Origin: Burkholderiales bacterium | GTDB lineage: Bacteria > Pseudomonadota > Gammaproteobacteria > Burkholderiales > Burkholderiaceae_C | DNA: 31,970 nucleotides | Direction of reading: 5' to 3' | Assembly (NCBI GenBank): GCA_947372225.1 | Contig: CANBSV010000022.1 | Coordinates: 1-31,970 of the forward strand | Part shown: positions 1 to 8,853 of the stretch, piece by piece | How positions within the stretch are numbered: the first letter of the stretch is position 1 | Layout: every line of letters begins with the position of its first letter | Made by a program: the position numbers and the translations under genes | Notes under the pieces: model-generated | What the model saw: only the letters and a program-made list of their open reading frames with translations | What the model was told of the DNA's origin: nothing | Databases searched by the model: none

Positions 1-1127
1 TCAAGACCCCGCTGCACGACCTGCACATCGAACTCGGGGCTCGCATGGTCCCGTTTGCCGGCTACAGCATGCCGGTGCAGTACCCCGCCGGCCTGATGAC
101 CGAACACCTGCACTGCCGCGCCTCGGCCGCACTGTTCGATGTGTCGCACATGGGCCAGTTGAAACTCACCGGCGACGGCACCGCCGCCGCGCTCGAGTCG
201 CTGATTCCCATCGATGTGGCCGGCATGGCCGCTGGCCAGCAGCGCTACGGCTTTTTCACCAACGACCAGGGCGGCATCCTTGACGACCTGATGCTCACGC
301 GCCACCAGGCGGGCGATGACACCGAATGGCTGCTGATCGTCAACGCCGCCAACAAGGACGCCGACACCGCGCACCTGACCTCGCGCATCGGCCAGCGCTG
401 CACCGTGCAGCCGCGTCCTGAACTCGCGTTGCTCGCGCTGCAAGGCCCGCTGGCGGTGAACGCGCTGGCGCGCCTGAACCCTGCGGTGGCCGGACTCGGT
501 TTCATGAATGGTGCGGCCTTCACGCTCAATGGCGCGCCATGCTTTGCCACCCGCTCGGGCTACACCGGCGAAGACGGCTTCGAGATCTCGGTGCCGGCCG
601 AACATGCCGAGGCGCTGGCGCGCGCGCTGCTCGCGCAGCCCGAGGTCAAGCCCGCCGGCCTGGGCTCGCGCGACACGCTGCGCCTCGAAGCCGGTCTGTG
701 CCTGCACGGGAACGACATCGACCCCACCACCACGCCGATCGAGGCATCGCTGAACTGGGCGATCCAGAAGGTGCGCCGCGCCGGTGGCGCGCGTGCCGGC
801 GGCTATCCCGGCGCCGGCGTGATCGACGCGCAACTGGCCGACGACCCGGCGCGCCGCCGCGTCGGCCTGATCGGCCTCGAACGCGTGCCGGTGCGCCCCG
901 GCACGACGCTGGTCGATGCCAGCGGCGCCACGCTGGGCACCGTCACCAGCGGCACGCTCGCGCCCACGGCCAACCAGCCGATCGCGATCGCCTACCTGCC
1001 ATCTGCCCACGCCGCGCCGGGCGCCGAGGTGTGGGCCGAAGTGCGCGGCAAGCGCGTGCCGATGCGCGTGAGCACCCTGCCCTTCGTGCCCAACCGCTAC
1101 GTGCGTCTGCCGGCGCGCACCGCCTGA
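1..1127 (+). CDS. gcvT: Aminomethyltransferase, glycine cleavage T protein (5' end outside window)
   Basis: T protein of the glycine cleavage system. It takes the aminomethyl group from the lipoyl arm of GcvH, passes the one-carbon unit to tetrahydrofolate and releases ammonia. The reading frame is open from the window edge: codons from position 3 read KTPLHDLHIELGARMVPFAG, which is the usual GcvT N-terminus, so only a few codons are missing. About 374 residues are visible, close to the family norm. Typical segments include the early FDVSHMGQ, the NAANKDAD stretch that carries the conserved Asp region, and the C-terminal barrel with PFVPNRYVR near the end. The ATG at 45 is internal and should not be used as the start. 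It is followed after 55 nt by gcvH on the same strand, in the common gcvT-gcvH-gcvP order. Any glycine riboswitch would lie upstream of the window. Confidence 0.97.
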   Translation, partial: KTPLHDLHIELGARMVPFAGYSMPVQYPAGLMTEHLHCRASAALFDVSHMGQLKLTGDGTAAALESLIPIDVAGMAAGQQRYGFFTNDQGGILDDLMLTRHQAGDDTEWLLIVNAANKDADTAHLTSRIGQRCTVQPRPELALLALQGPLAVNALARLNPAVAGLGFMNGAAFTLNGAPCFATRSGYTGEDGFEISVPAEHAEALARALLAQPEVKPAGLGSRDTLRLEAGLCLHGNDIDPTTTPIEASLNWAIQKVRRAGGARAGGYPGAGVIDAQLADDPARRRVGLIGLERVPVRPGTTLVDASGATLGTVTSGTLAPTANQPIAIAYLPSAHAAPGAEVWAEVRGKRVPMRVSTLPFVPNRYVRLPARTA

Positions 1128-1182
1128 GCGAATTTCCTCGACCGATCACCACACCATTTCATTGATTCCCAAGGAGAACCCC

Positions 1183-1557
1183 ATGACCGTCCACTACACC
1201 GCCGAACACGAATGGATTGACGCCACCAACCCCCAGGCCGCCGTCGTCGGCATCACCGTGCACGCGCAAGACGCGCTCGGCGACGTGGTGTTTGTCGAGC
1301 TGCCCGAAGTCGGGCGCACCTACACGCAAGGCGAGGTCGCCGGCGTCGTCGAGTCGGTGAAAGCTGCTGCCGACATCTACATGCCAGTGACCGGCGAGGT
1401 CACCGAAGTCAACGCCACGCTGCGCGACGACCCGTCGCTGGCCAACTCCGACCCGATGGCCGGAGGCTGGTTCTTCAAGGTCAAGCTCGCCGATGCGGGG
1501 CAACTCGGCGCCCTGATGGACAGCACCGCCTACGACACGCTGCTCAAGGGCCTGTGA
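1183..1557 (+). CDS. gcvH: Glycine cleavage system H protein
   Basis: Lipoyl carrier that shuttles the aminomethyl intermediate between GcvP, GcvT and the lipoamide dehydrogenase. It has 124 residues, the usual length. The lipoylation site sits in GVVESVKAAADIY, giving lipoyl-Lys60. The start is the ATG at 1183 because a strong AAGGAG lies at 1171-1176, 6 nt upstream; an in-frame start at 1162 would place this site inside the coding region. The gene lies 55 nt after gcvT and 2 nt before the chosen gcvP start, so the three are very likely cotranscribed. Confidence 0.97.
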   Translation: MTVHYTAEHEWIDATNPQAAVVGITVHAQDALGDVVFVELPEVGRTYTQGEVAGVVESVKAAADIYMPVTGEVTEVNATLRDDPSLANSDPMAGGWFFKVKLADAGQLGALMDSTAYDTLLKGL

Positions 1558-1559
1558 CC

Positions 1560-4481
1560 ATGCTGATGTCTGCCACACCCACACTGGCCGCGCTGGAAAA
1601 CAGCGGCGAATTTGCCGGGCGCCACATCGGCCCGGGCGAGGCCGACGAGCAGCACATGCTGTCGGTCGTCGCTCCCGACGCGCCGAACTTCACCCGCCGT
1701 GCGCTGATCGAGGCCATCGTGCCGCGCTCGATCGCGCGCAGCCAGGCCATGGTGCTGCCCGAGCCGCTGACCGAAGCACGCGCGCTGGCCGAACTGCGCG
1801 AGATCGCCAGCCGCAACCGCGTGCTCAAGAGCTGCATCGGCCAGGGCTATCACGGCACACACACGCCGGGCGTCATCTTGCGCAACGTGCTCGAGAACCC
1901 CGCCTGGTACACCGCCTACACGCCTTACCAGGCCGAGATCTCGCAGGGCCGCATGGAAGCGCTGATCAACTTCCAGACCATGGTTTGCGACCTCACCGGC
2001 ATGGCCATGGCAGGCGCGTCGATGCTCGACGAAGCCACCTCTGCGGCCGAAGCCATGACGCTGGCCCTGCGCGTGGGCAAGAGCAAATCGACCACGTTCT
2101 TCGTGGCCGACGACGTGCTGCCGCAAACGCTCGAAGTGATCCGCACCCGTGCGCGTCCGCTGGGCATCAGCGTGGTCACCGGTGCGGCCGACGACGCTGC
2201 CCAAGCCGGCGCGTTTGCCGCGCTGTTCCAGTACCCCGGCGTCAACGGCGTGGTGCGCGATCTGAGCGCCGTGATCACCGGGCTGCACGCCGCAGGTGGC
2301 CTGGCCATCGTGGCGGCCGACCTGCTGGCGCTGACGCTGCTGACGCCCCCCGGTGAAATGGGTGCCGACATCGCCGTGGGCACCACGCAGCGCTTTGGCA
2401 TGCCCATGTGCAACGGCGGCCCGCACGCGGCCTACCTGGCCACGCGCGACGAGTTCAAGCGCTCGATGCCGGGCCGGCTGGTCGGCGTGAGCATCGACGC
2501 GCACGGCAACCCCGCCTACCGGCTGGCACTGCAAACGCGCGAGCAGCACATCCGCCGCGAAAAGGCCACTTCCAACATCTGCACCGCGCAGGTGTTGCCG
2601 GCCGTCGTGGCGAGCATGTACGCCGTGTATCACGGCCCCGAAGGCCTGAAGCGCATCGCGCGACGTGTGGCGGGCTACACCTCGGTGCTGGCGGCGGGCT
2701 TGCGCGAGCTGGGCGTGGACGGTGTGAACGAAGGCGGCTTCGACACGCTGCACATCGCCACCGGTGCACGCACCGATGCGCTGTTGCAAGCCGCGCGCGA
2801 CGCCGGCTACAACCTGCGCCGTGCCTCGGCAGCGTCGATCGGCATCACGCTCGACGAAACCACCGAGCGCGCCGATCTCAACGCACTGTGGGGCCTGTTT
2901 GCCAACGCAAAGCCGCTGCCCGAATTCAGCCGCTTCGAAGCCGGCATGGCGCCGGGCGTGCCGGCTGCCCTGGTGCGCAAGACCGCGTTCCTCACGCACC
3001 CGGTGTTCAACACCCACCACAGCGAAACCGACATGCTGCGCTACCTGCGCCGCCTGAGCGACAAGGACCTGGCGCTCGACCGCACCATGATCCCGCTGGG
3101 CTCGTGCACCATGAAGCTCAACGCCACCAGCGAGATGATCCCCATCACCTGGCCCGAGTTCGCCAACCTGCACCCGTTCGCACCGCATGAGCAGCTCGCC
3201 GGTTACGACGTGCTGCGCCAGCAGCTCGAAGGCTGGCTGTGCCAGGCCACCGGCTACAGCGGGGTGAGCCTGCAACCCAACGCCGGCTCGCAAGGCGAGT
3301 ACGCCGGGCTGCTGGCCATCACCGCCTTCCACGCCTCGCGCGGCGACACGCAACGCACCGTGTGCCTGATCCCCGAATCGGCGCACGGCACCAACCCGGC
3401 CTCAGCGCAGATGGTGGGCCTGAGCGTGGTGGTGGTGAAGTGCGATACGCAGGGCAACGTCGACATGGACGACCTGCGCGCCAAGTGCGAACTGCACAGC
3501 ACCAAGCTGGCCGCCGTGATGGTCACCTACCCGAGCACGCATGGCGTGTTCGAGGTGCGCATCCGCGAGCTGTGCGAGCTGGTGCACCGTCACGGCGGGC
3601 GTGTCTATGTGGATGGCGCCAACATGAACGCGCTGGTCGGCGTGGCCGCGCCGGGCGAGTTCGGCGGTGACGTGAGCCACCTCAACTTGCACAAGACCTT
3701 CTGCATTCCGCACGGCGGCGGCGGCCCCGGCGTGGGACCGGTGGCGGTGGTGGCCGATCTGGTGCCCTTCCTGCCCGGACACCGCACGGCCGATGGCCTG
3801 GGCGATGCTGGCGAACATGAGGTGGGAGCCGTTTCGGCCGCACCGCTGGGCAACGCCGCGGTGCTGCCCATCAGCTGGATGTACTGCCGCATGATGGGCG
3901 CCGAGGGGCTGCAAGCGGCCACCGAAGTCGCCATCCTCAGCGCCAACTACATCGCCTCGCGGCTGATCGACCACTTCCCGGTGCTGTACTCGGGCGGTCA
4001 GTCGCAGCTGCGCAGCGGTGGCGTGGCGCACGAATGCATCCTCGATTTGCGCCCGCTGAAAGACGCCACCGGCATCACCGCCGAAGACGTCGCCAAGCGG
4101 CTGATCGACTACGGCTTCCACGCGCCCACGCTGAGCTTTCCGGTGCCCGGCACCTTGATGATCGAGCCGACAGAAAGCGAGCCGCTGCGCGAGCTCGACC
4201 GCTTCTGCGACGCCATGATCGCCATCCGCGCCGAGATCGCTTTGGTCGAATCGGGCACCTGGCCCGCGGCCGACAACCCGCTCAAGGCGGCACCGCACAC
4301 CGCGCAAGCGCTGCTCGGTGCCGAGTGGTCACACCCGTACACGCGAGAGCAGGCAGCCTACCCGCTGGCCAGCTTGCGCCGTGACAAATACTGGGTACCG
4401 GTCGGTCGTGTCGACAACGTGCACGGCGACCGGCATCTGGTGTGCAGCTGCCCGCCGGTGGCGGATTACGCGAGCGAGTGA
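1560..4481 (+). CDS. gcvP: Glycine dehydrogenase (decarboxylating), P protein
   Basis: PLP-dependent P protein of the glycine cleavage system. It decarboxylates glycine and transfers the aminomethyl group to lipoyl-GcvH. It is a single-chain enzyme of about 973 residues, with the two homologous halves fused as in Proteobacteria rather than split into gcvPA/gcvPB. The PLP lysine is in SHLNLHKTFCIPHGGGGPG, about residue 712, followed by the glycine-rich loop. The N-terminal half carries RHIGPGEAD near the start and HTPGVILRNVLENP. ATG 1560 is preferred; a GTG at 1554 would overlap the gcvH stop, and another ATG lies at 1566. No strong ribosome binding site is seen, so translational coupling to gcvH is likely. 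A hairpin terminator follows directly at the stop codon. Confidence 0.97.
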   Translation: MLMSATPTLAALENSGEFAGRHIGPGEADEQHMLSVVAPDAPNFTRRALIEAIVPRSIARSQAMVLPEPLTEARALAELREIASRNRVLKSCIGQGYHGTHTPGVILRNVLENPAWYTAYTPYQAEISQGRMEALINFQTMVCDLTGMAMAGASMLDEATSAAEAMTLALRVGKSKSTTFFVADDVLPQTLEVIRTRARPLGISVVTGAADDAAQAGAFAALFQYPGVNGVVRDLSAVITGLHAAGGLAIVAADLLALTLLTPPGEMGADIAVGTTQRFGMPMCNGGPHAAYLATRDEFKRSMPGRLVGVSIDAHGNPAYRLALQTREQHIRREKATSNICTAQVLPAVVASMYAVYHGPEGLKRIARRVAGYTSVLAAGLRELGVDGVNEGGFDTLHIATGARTDALLQAARDAGYNLRRASAASIGITLDETTERADLNALWGLFANAKPLPEFSRFEAGMAPGVPAALVRKTAFLTHPVFNTHHSETDMLRYLRRLSDKDLALDRTMIPLGSCTMKLNATSEMIPITWPEFANLHPFAPHEQLAGYDVLRQQLEGWLCQATGYSGVSLQPNAGSQGEYAGLLAITAFHASRGDTQRTVCLIPESAHGTNPASAQMVGLSVVVVKCDTQGNVDMDDLRAKCELHSTKLAAVMVTYPSTHGVFEVRIRELCELVHRHGGRVYVDGANMNALVGVAAPGEFGGDVSHLNLHKTFCIPHGGGGPGVGPVAVVADLVPFLPGHRTADGLGDAGEHEVGAVSAAPLGNAAVLPISWMYCRMMGAEGLQAATEVAILSANYIASRLIDHFPVLYSGGQSQLRSGGVAHECILDLRPLKDATGITAEDVAKRLIDYGFHAPTLSFPVPGTLMIEPTESEPLRELDRFCDAMIAIRAEIALVESGTWPAADNPLKAAPHTAQALLGAEWSHPYTREQAAYPLASLRRDKYWVPVGRVDNVHGDRHLVCSCPPVADYASE

Positions 4482-4512
4482 GGCGCCGCTCGTGCCAGGG
4501 GCACGGGCGCCT
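4481..4512. terminator. Hairpin terminator between convergent gcvP and the HD-GYP regulator gene
   Basis: The arms AGGCGCC (4481-4487) and GGCGCCT (4506-4512) pair. Inside them CGTGCC (4491-4496) pairs with GGCACG (4500-4505) around an AGG loop, leaving a 3-nt GCT bulge on one side. The structure begins at the last base of the gcvP stop. There is no clear T tract on either strand, so it may act as a bidirectional or Rho-assisted terminator for the two convergent transcripts. Confidence 0.6.
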
Positions 4513-4568
4513 TGCGGTTCAGTTCACGACGATGGTCCGCTGGGTGCAGCGGGCCACCTCCGGCCAAC

Positions 4569-5672
4569 TCACTCCGCGTCGACGAAGCGCGCCGCGATGT
4601 CCTGAAACTGCTGCTGCACCGCCAGGAAGGCGTCGACCACGTCGGGGTCGAAGTGCTGGCCGCGGCCCTCGACGATGATGGCGGCCGACTTCTCGTGCGG
4701 GAACGCCGGCTTGTAGACGCGCCGGCTGATCAGCGCGTCGTACACATCGGCCAGGGCCATCAGGCGTGCTGACACCGGAATGGCCTCGCCGCGCAGGGCC
4801 TGCGGGTAGCCCGAACCGTCCCACTTTTCCTGGTGCGACAGCGCGATTTCCTTGGCGAAGCGCAAGAACTCGACCTCGGTGACCAGCCCGTGCTCACCGG
4901 CGACCAGCGCCTCGTAGCCCAGCGTGGTGTGGGTCTTCATGATCTCGAACTCCTCGAACGTCAGCTTGCCGGGCTTGAGCAGGATGCTGTCGGGGATGCC
5001 CACCTTGCCGATGTCGTGCAGCGGCGCCGACTTGAACAGCAAGTCGATGTTGCGATCCGTCAGGAACTCGGAAAAGCGCGGGTTGGATCGCAGGTTCTCG
5101 GCCAGACACTTCACATAGTGCTGCGTGCGGCGGATGTGGTTGCCGGTTTCGTTGTCGCGCGTTTCGGCCAGCGAAGCCATGGCCATCACGGTCACGTCCT
5201 GCGTGGTCTGGATTTGCAGCGTGCGGCGCACCACCTCGGCTTCGAGCGCGGCGTTCTGGTCGCGCAGCGCGTGGATGGCGTCATCGAGCGCCAGGTGCGT
5301 CCTGATGCGTGCCATCACGATGGGCGGGCTGATGGGCTTGGTGATGTAGTCGACCGCGCCGAGCGCCAGGCCTCGCGCCTCGTCTTCGATGGCAGCGCGG
5401 GCCGTGAGAAAGATCACCGGCACGCTGGCCGTCAACGGGTCGGCCTTGAGTGCGCGGCAAACCTCGTAGCCGTCGACGCCAGGCATCATGATGTCAAGAA
5501 GGATCAAGTCGGGCCTGCTGGCCGAGCGCGCCAGCTGCAGCGCCCTGTCTCCGTTGTGGGCCACGCGCACCCGGAAGCCCTCTTGCGACAGCAAGCCGGT
5601 CATGAGCTCCAGGTTTTCCGGGGTGTCGTCCACCACGAGGATGGTGCGTGGCGTGTCAGGTGTGGGGATCAC
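4569..5672 (-). CDS. Response regulator with HD-GYP domain (predicted c-di-GMP phosphodiesterase)
   Basis: Two-component output protein of 367 residues. The receiver domain (about 10-125) has the acidic pair DD at 15-16, phosphoacceptor Asp60 in LILLDIMMPG and Lys112 in ITKPIS. A helical linker (about 130-155) leads to an HD-GYP domain with H219-D220 in LHDIGKVGIP, KPGKLTFEE, and an intact GYP triplet (288-290) in HQEKWDGSGYP. The family hydrolyses cyclic di-GMP; the complete motif suggests an active enzyme. The GTG start at 5672 is supported by AGGAG at 5680-5684, 7 nt upstream. The gene begins 31 nt after the hybrid kinase gene on the same strand and is its likely phosphorelay partner. Confidence 0.93.
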   Translation of the reverse strand: MIPTPDTPRTILVVDDTPENLELMTGLLSQEGFRVRVAHNGDRALQLARSASRPDLILLDIMMPGVDGYEVCRALKADPLTASVPVIFLTARAAIEDEARGLALGAVDYITKPISPPIVMARIRTHLALDDAIHALRDQNAALEAEVVRRTLQIQTTQDVTVMAMASLAETRDNETGNHIRRTQHYVKCLAENLRSNPRFSEFLTDRNIDLLFKSAPLHDIGKVGIPDSILLKPGKLTFEEFEIMKTHTTLGYEALVAGEHGLVTEVEFLRFAKEIALSHQEKWDGSGYPQALRGEAIPVSARLMALADVYDALISRRVYKPAFPHEKSAAIIVEGRGQHFDPDVVDAFLAVQQQFQDIAARFVDAE

Positions 5673-5703
5673 GGATGGGCTCCTGCGACAGCGTCTGTGG
5701 GTT

Positions 5704-8700
5704 TCAGGTCAGGCCGTGCGACTGCATGCAGCGGTGCAGCAGCTGACGGGCCTCGTCGAAAGCGTAGCGGCTCACAGCGTTCGAGTAGCGCGGGTAGTCG
5801 TCGCCCATCGCGGCCAGCAGCAGGCTCGCGTGCGAGGCCGACGTGTGCTGGGCATCGGCGTCGCCCTCATCGAACTGGCGCAGCAGTTGCTCCCCGACAC
5901 GACTCAAGTCGGCCGGATCTGGCAGCGCGACCGTCACCGGCTTGGCCCCGGGCAGCTGTCGTTCCAGCGCAGGCAACAGGTTTGAGAGCGCCAGCTCCAG
6001 CGGACGCAGGGTCTGCTCGATGCGCGAGCGCGGCTGCCCCGAGCCGATCGCACGCTCGAGCTGGGCGGCAAGATCTTGCAACTGTGACGCCCCCACACTG
6101 GCCGCGACGCTCTTGAACGAGTGCGTCGCGCGGTGAGCCGCTTCGCGCTCTGAGCGTTCGAGCAAGGCACGCGTGTCGCCGGGGAAGCGGCGGTAGGCAT
6201 CAACGAACTTGCGCAACACCGACAGGTACAAGTCGGGCTTGCCGCCGCTGCGGCGCAGCCCGAGCGCCGTGTCCAGACCGGGGACTGCCTGGGGCAGTTC
6301 GAGGCCGGTCGGTGCAGCGGTTGCCGTCACTGACACCGTCGGCGTGTGCACCGCAATGCGTCCCGCCGCGGGCTTGATGTGCGACTGCAACACGGCCACC
6401 AGTTTGTCGGGCTCGATGGGCTTGGCCACAAAGTCATTCATGCCGGCGTCGAGGCAGCGTTTGCGGTCGTCGGCCATGGCGCTGGCGGTCATGGCCACCA
6501 CAGGGAGATCGCTCAGCCCTGGCAAGGCACGGATCGCACGGGTGGCCGTCAGTCCGTCCATGACAGGCATGTGCAGGTCCATCAGCACCAGGTCGTAGTG
6601 CCGCTGCTGCACCATGTTGAGTGCCGTCTTTCCGTCGCCAGCCACATCGACCTCCAAACCCGCCTCGGTCAGCAGTTCGGCAGCCACCATCTGGTTGACT
6701 TCGTTGTCTTCCACCAGCAGCACCGTGGCGACGAAGGGCACATCACGCCGCACTTCGGTGGCCGCCGCAGCCATGACACTGCCCGGCAAGACGCGAGGCA
6801 CTTCGCCGTCACCGATGGCGAGTTGTCTGTGGGGGTGAGCCGCCTCGTTTGCGTCGGCAGGCTGCTGCAGGTTCTGGCCGAACCGCGCGCTCACCCAGAA
6901 GGTGGATCCCTGTCCCAGCTCACTGTCCACACCCGCCTCGCCGCCCATCAGTCGGGCCAGCCGGCTCACGATGGCCAGCCCGAGACCGGTGCCGCCGTAC
7001 TTGCGACTGGTCGACCCATCGGCCTGATGGAAGCTCTGGAACAGCCTGGATATCTGCTCGGGCGTGAGGCCGATGCCGGTGTCACGCACGGCGAAGCGCA
7101 GCAGCACGCCAGCCTCGGCGGAGCTGTCGAGCAGGCTCACCCGGACCTCGATCTCACCGGCGTCGGTGAACTTCACGGCGTTGTTGCAGTAGTTCAGCAG
7201 CATCTGGCCCAGGCGCAACGAGTCGCCCACGAGGCGGTCAGGCACGTCGGCATCGACGTGAAAGATCAGGTCCAGTCCCTTGGCTGCTGCGCGGTGCCCG
7301 ATCACCGTGGACACACTGCCGAGAACCTCGCTCAGCTGGAATTCGGTGCGCTCGATGTCGAGCTTGTTGGCCTCGATCTTGGACAGGTCGAGGATGTCGT
7401 TGATGAGTTCGAGCAGTTGCTGGCTGGCGTGCTGGATCTTCGTCAGGTAGTCGCGCAGCCGACCATCGGACGCGTGCTTCATCGCCAGGTGGCCCAGGCC
7501 GATGACGGCGTTGAGCGGCGTGCGGATTTCGTGGCTCATGTTGGCCAGAAAGTCCGACTTCATGCGGGTGGAGTTTTCAGCCACGGCCTTGGCTTCGCGC
7601 AGCTCGGCGTCTTGCTCGATCAAACGCGCATTGGCCTGCGACAGCGCGGCCGTGCGCTCCTCGACACGCGATTCGAGGTGGGTGTTGAGCGTCTGAATCT
7701 CCTGGTCAGCGCGAATCCGCTCGGTCACGTCGCGCAAGATGGCGGTGTAGTAGCGCTGGCCGTCGATCGTCAGGTGCGAGATGGAGGCCTCGACAGGAAA
7801 TTCACGACCATCGCGCCGCACGGCGTAGACCACGGCGCTGCGGCTCATCGCACGCGAGGACTCGCCGAACTCCCCGAAGCGGCGCACCTGGGTCGCATGG
7901 CCCTCCCGAAACCGATAGGGCAGAAAGGAATCAAGAGGCTGTCCGAGCGCTTGCTCGACCGGCACGCCAAACATGCGCGCTGCGGCCGGATTGAAGCGCA
8001 CCACGCGTTGCTCGCCATCCACGGTGATGATGCCGTCCATGGCGCCGTCGATCAGACCCTCGACACGCTCGTTGCTGTTGCGCAGCTGTGCCTGACCGTC
8101 GGCCAGCCGCTGGACCATGCGGTTGAAGCTGCTGGCCAGTTCGCGCAGTTCGATCGGGCCGCGTTCAATGACCGGCTCGCCGGCCTCTTCGGCACTGCTG
8201 ATGCGCCCGACCATGTCGTTGAACGCAGCCAGCGGACGGGTGACGGACACACGCAGCATCCACAGCACGCTGAGCACGATCAGTGCGGCGATCGCCAGCT
8301 GAAAGCCCAGACGGTTGAGGGCTTGCTGCTGGACCATGGCGTAGTCGAACGCCAGGTCGAATGACAGCAACACCACGCCGCCTTGTTCGGTGCGCAACCG
8401 CCCGTCGACCGCGTCCAGAAAAAACGGCAGCATGACCGACAGTTCGCGCCGGTCGGCGCTGAGCTGCATGTCCAGCAAACGCCCATGCGACACCGCGTCG
8501 AACCGCTGGCGTGTGAAACCGGGCACCACCGCATCGGCGGGCTTGCCCTGCCACACCAGCTTCTGGCCGACGGCCACGAGGCCATCGGGCATCACCACCG
8601 CGACCGTAGCGGTGCGCAGGTCGGTCGACACGGCGCTCACTCCGGCCGAGACACGTGCCGGGTGATCCTGCAGGTTTTCCTGTGCCGCCAGGGCCAACAT

Positions 8701-8853
8701 CTCGGACTGGCGCGCGATGCTGGCTCTCGCGCCTTCGAGCACCGCCTCGCGGCCGCTGATCAGTGCGTCGGCATAGGACAGCCCCAGCAGCAACAGCAGC
8801 AGTACCGTCACGCCCAGGGTGAGCGCCACGCGAACCGAGTAGGCGGGCTTCAC
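5704..8853 (-). CDS. Membrane-bound hybrid sensor histidine kinase (HAMP-PAS-HisKA-HATPase-REC-Hpt)
   Basis: A 1049-residue tripartite kinase. Membrane segment 1 is about residues 8-30, followed by a roughly 150-residue periplasmic part, membrane segment 2 at about 182-202, a HAMP-like region to about 255, and a PAS domain at about 262-385. A coiled linker precedes the dimerisation domain with phospho-His441 (NMSHEIRTPLN). The ATPase domain shows an N box (NYCNNAVKFT), DTGIGL and GGTGLGLAIV. A receiver domain follows with Asp759 (LVLMDLHMPV) and Lys811. The C-terminal Hpt domain has His911 in ATHSFKSVAASVGA; the usual Gly after HxxK is Ser here. The GTG start overlaps the upstream lipoprotein gene stop in a GTGA tetranucleotide, implying coupled translation. 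Inferred relay: His441, Asp759, His911, then Asp60 of the HD-GYP regulator. Confidence 0.93.
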   Translation of the reverse strand: MKPAYSVRVALTLGVTVLLLLLLGLSYADALISGREAVLEGARASIARQSEMLALAAQENLQDHPARVSAGVSAVSTDLRTATVAVVMPDGLVAVGQKLVWQGKPADAVVPGFTRQRFDAVSHGRLLDMQLSADRRELSVMLPFFLDAVDGRLRTEQGGVVLLSFDLAFDYAMVQQQALNRLGFQLAIAALIVLSVLWMLRVSVTRPLAAFNDMVGRISSAEEAGEPVIERGPIELRELASSFNRMVQRLADGQAQLRNSNERVEGLIDGAMDGIITVDGEQRVVRFNPAAARMFGVPVEQALGQPLDSFLPYRFREGHATQVRRFGEFGESSRAMSRSAVVYAVRRDGREFPVEASISHLTIDGQRYYTAILRDVTERIRADQEIQTLNTHLESRVEERTAALSQANARLIEQDAELREAKAVAENSTRMKSDFLANMSHEIRTPLNAVIGLGHLAMKHASDGRLRDYLTKIQHASQQLLELINDILDLSKIEANKLDIERTEFQLSEVLGSVSTVIGHRAAAKGLDLIFHVDADVPDRLVGDSLRLGQMLLNYCNNAVKFTDAGEIEVRVSLLDSSAEAGVLLRFAVRDTGIGLTPEQISRLFQSFHQADGSTSRKYGGTGLGLAIVSRLARLMGGEAGVDSELGQGSTFWVSARFGQNLQQPADANEAAHPHRQLAIGDGEVPRVLPGSVMAAAATEVRRDVPFVATVLLVEDNEVNQMVAAELLTEAGLEVDVAGDGKTALNMVQQRHYDLVLMDLHMPVMDGLTATRAIRALPGLSDLPVVAMTASAMADDRKRCLDAGMNDFVAKPIEPDKLVAVLQSHIKPAAGRIAVHTPTVSVTATAAPTGLELPQAVPGLDTALGLRRSGGKPDLYLSVLRKFVDAYRRFPGDTRALLERSEREAAHRATHSFKSVAASVGASQLQDLAAQLERAIGSGQPRSRIEQTLRPLELALSNLLPALERQLPGAKPVTVALPDPADLSRVGEQLLRQFDEGDADAQHTSASHASLLLAAMGDDYPRYSNAVSRYAFDEARQLLHRCMQSHGLT

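Noticed and set aside
1128..1182. Possible glycine riboswitch between gcvT and gcvH
   Set aside because: Only 55 nt long, with no structured aptamer; it holds the gcvH ribosome binding site and nothing else visible.
1530..3386. 618-codon open frame antisense to gcvP
   Set aside because: Its composition (long runs rich in Arg, His, Gly, Gln and Val) is that of a GC-rich shadow frame; gcvP on the other strand is unmistakable.
6346..8364. 672-codon open frame antisense to the membrane hybrid kinase
   Set aside because: No domain or motif is recognisable, and the kinase domains on the opposite strand are complete and in frame.
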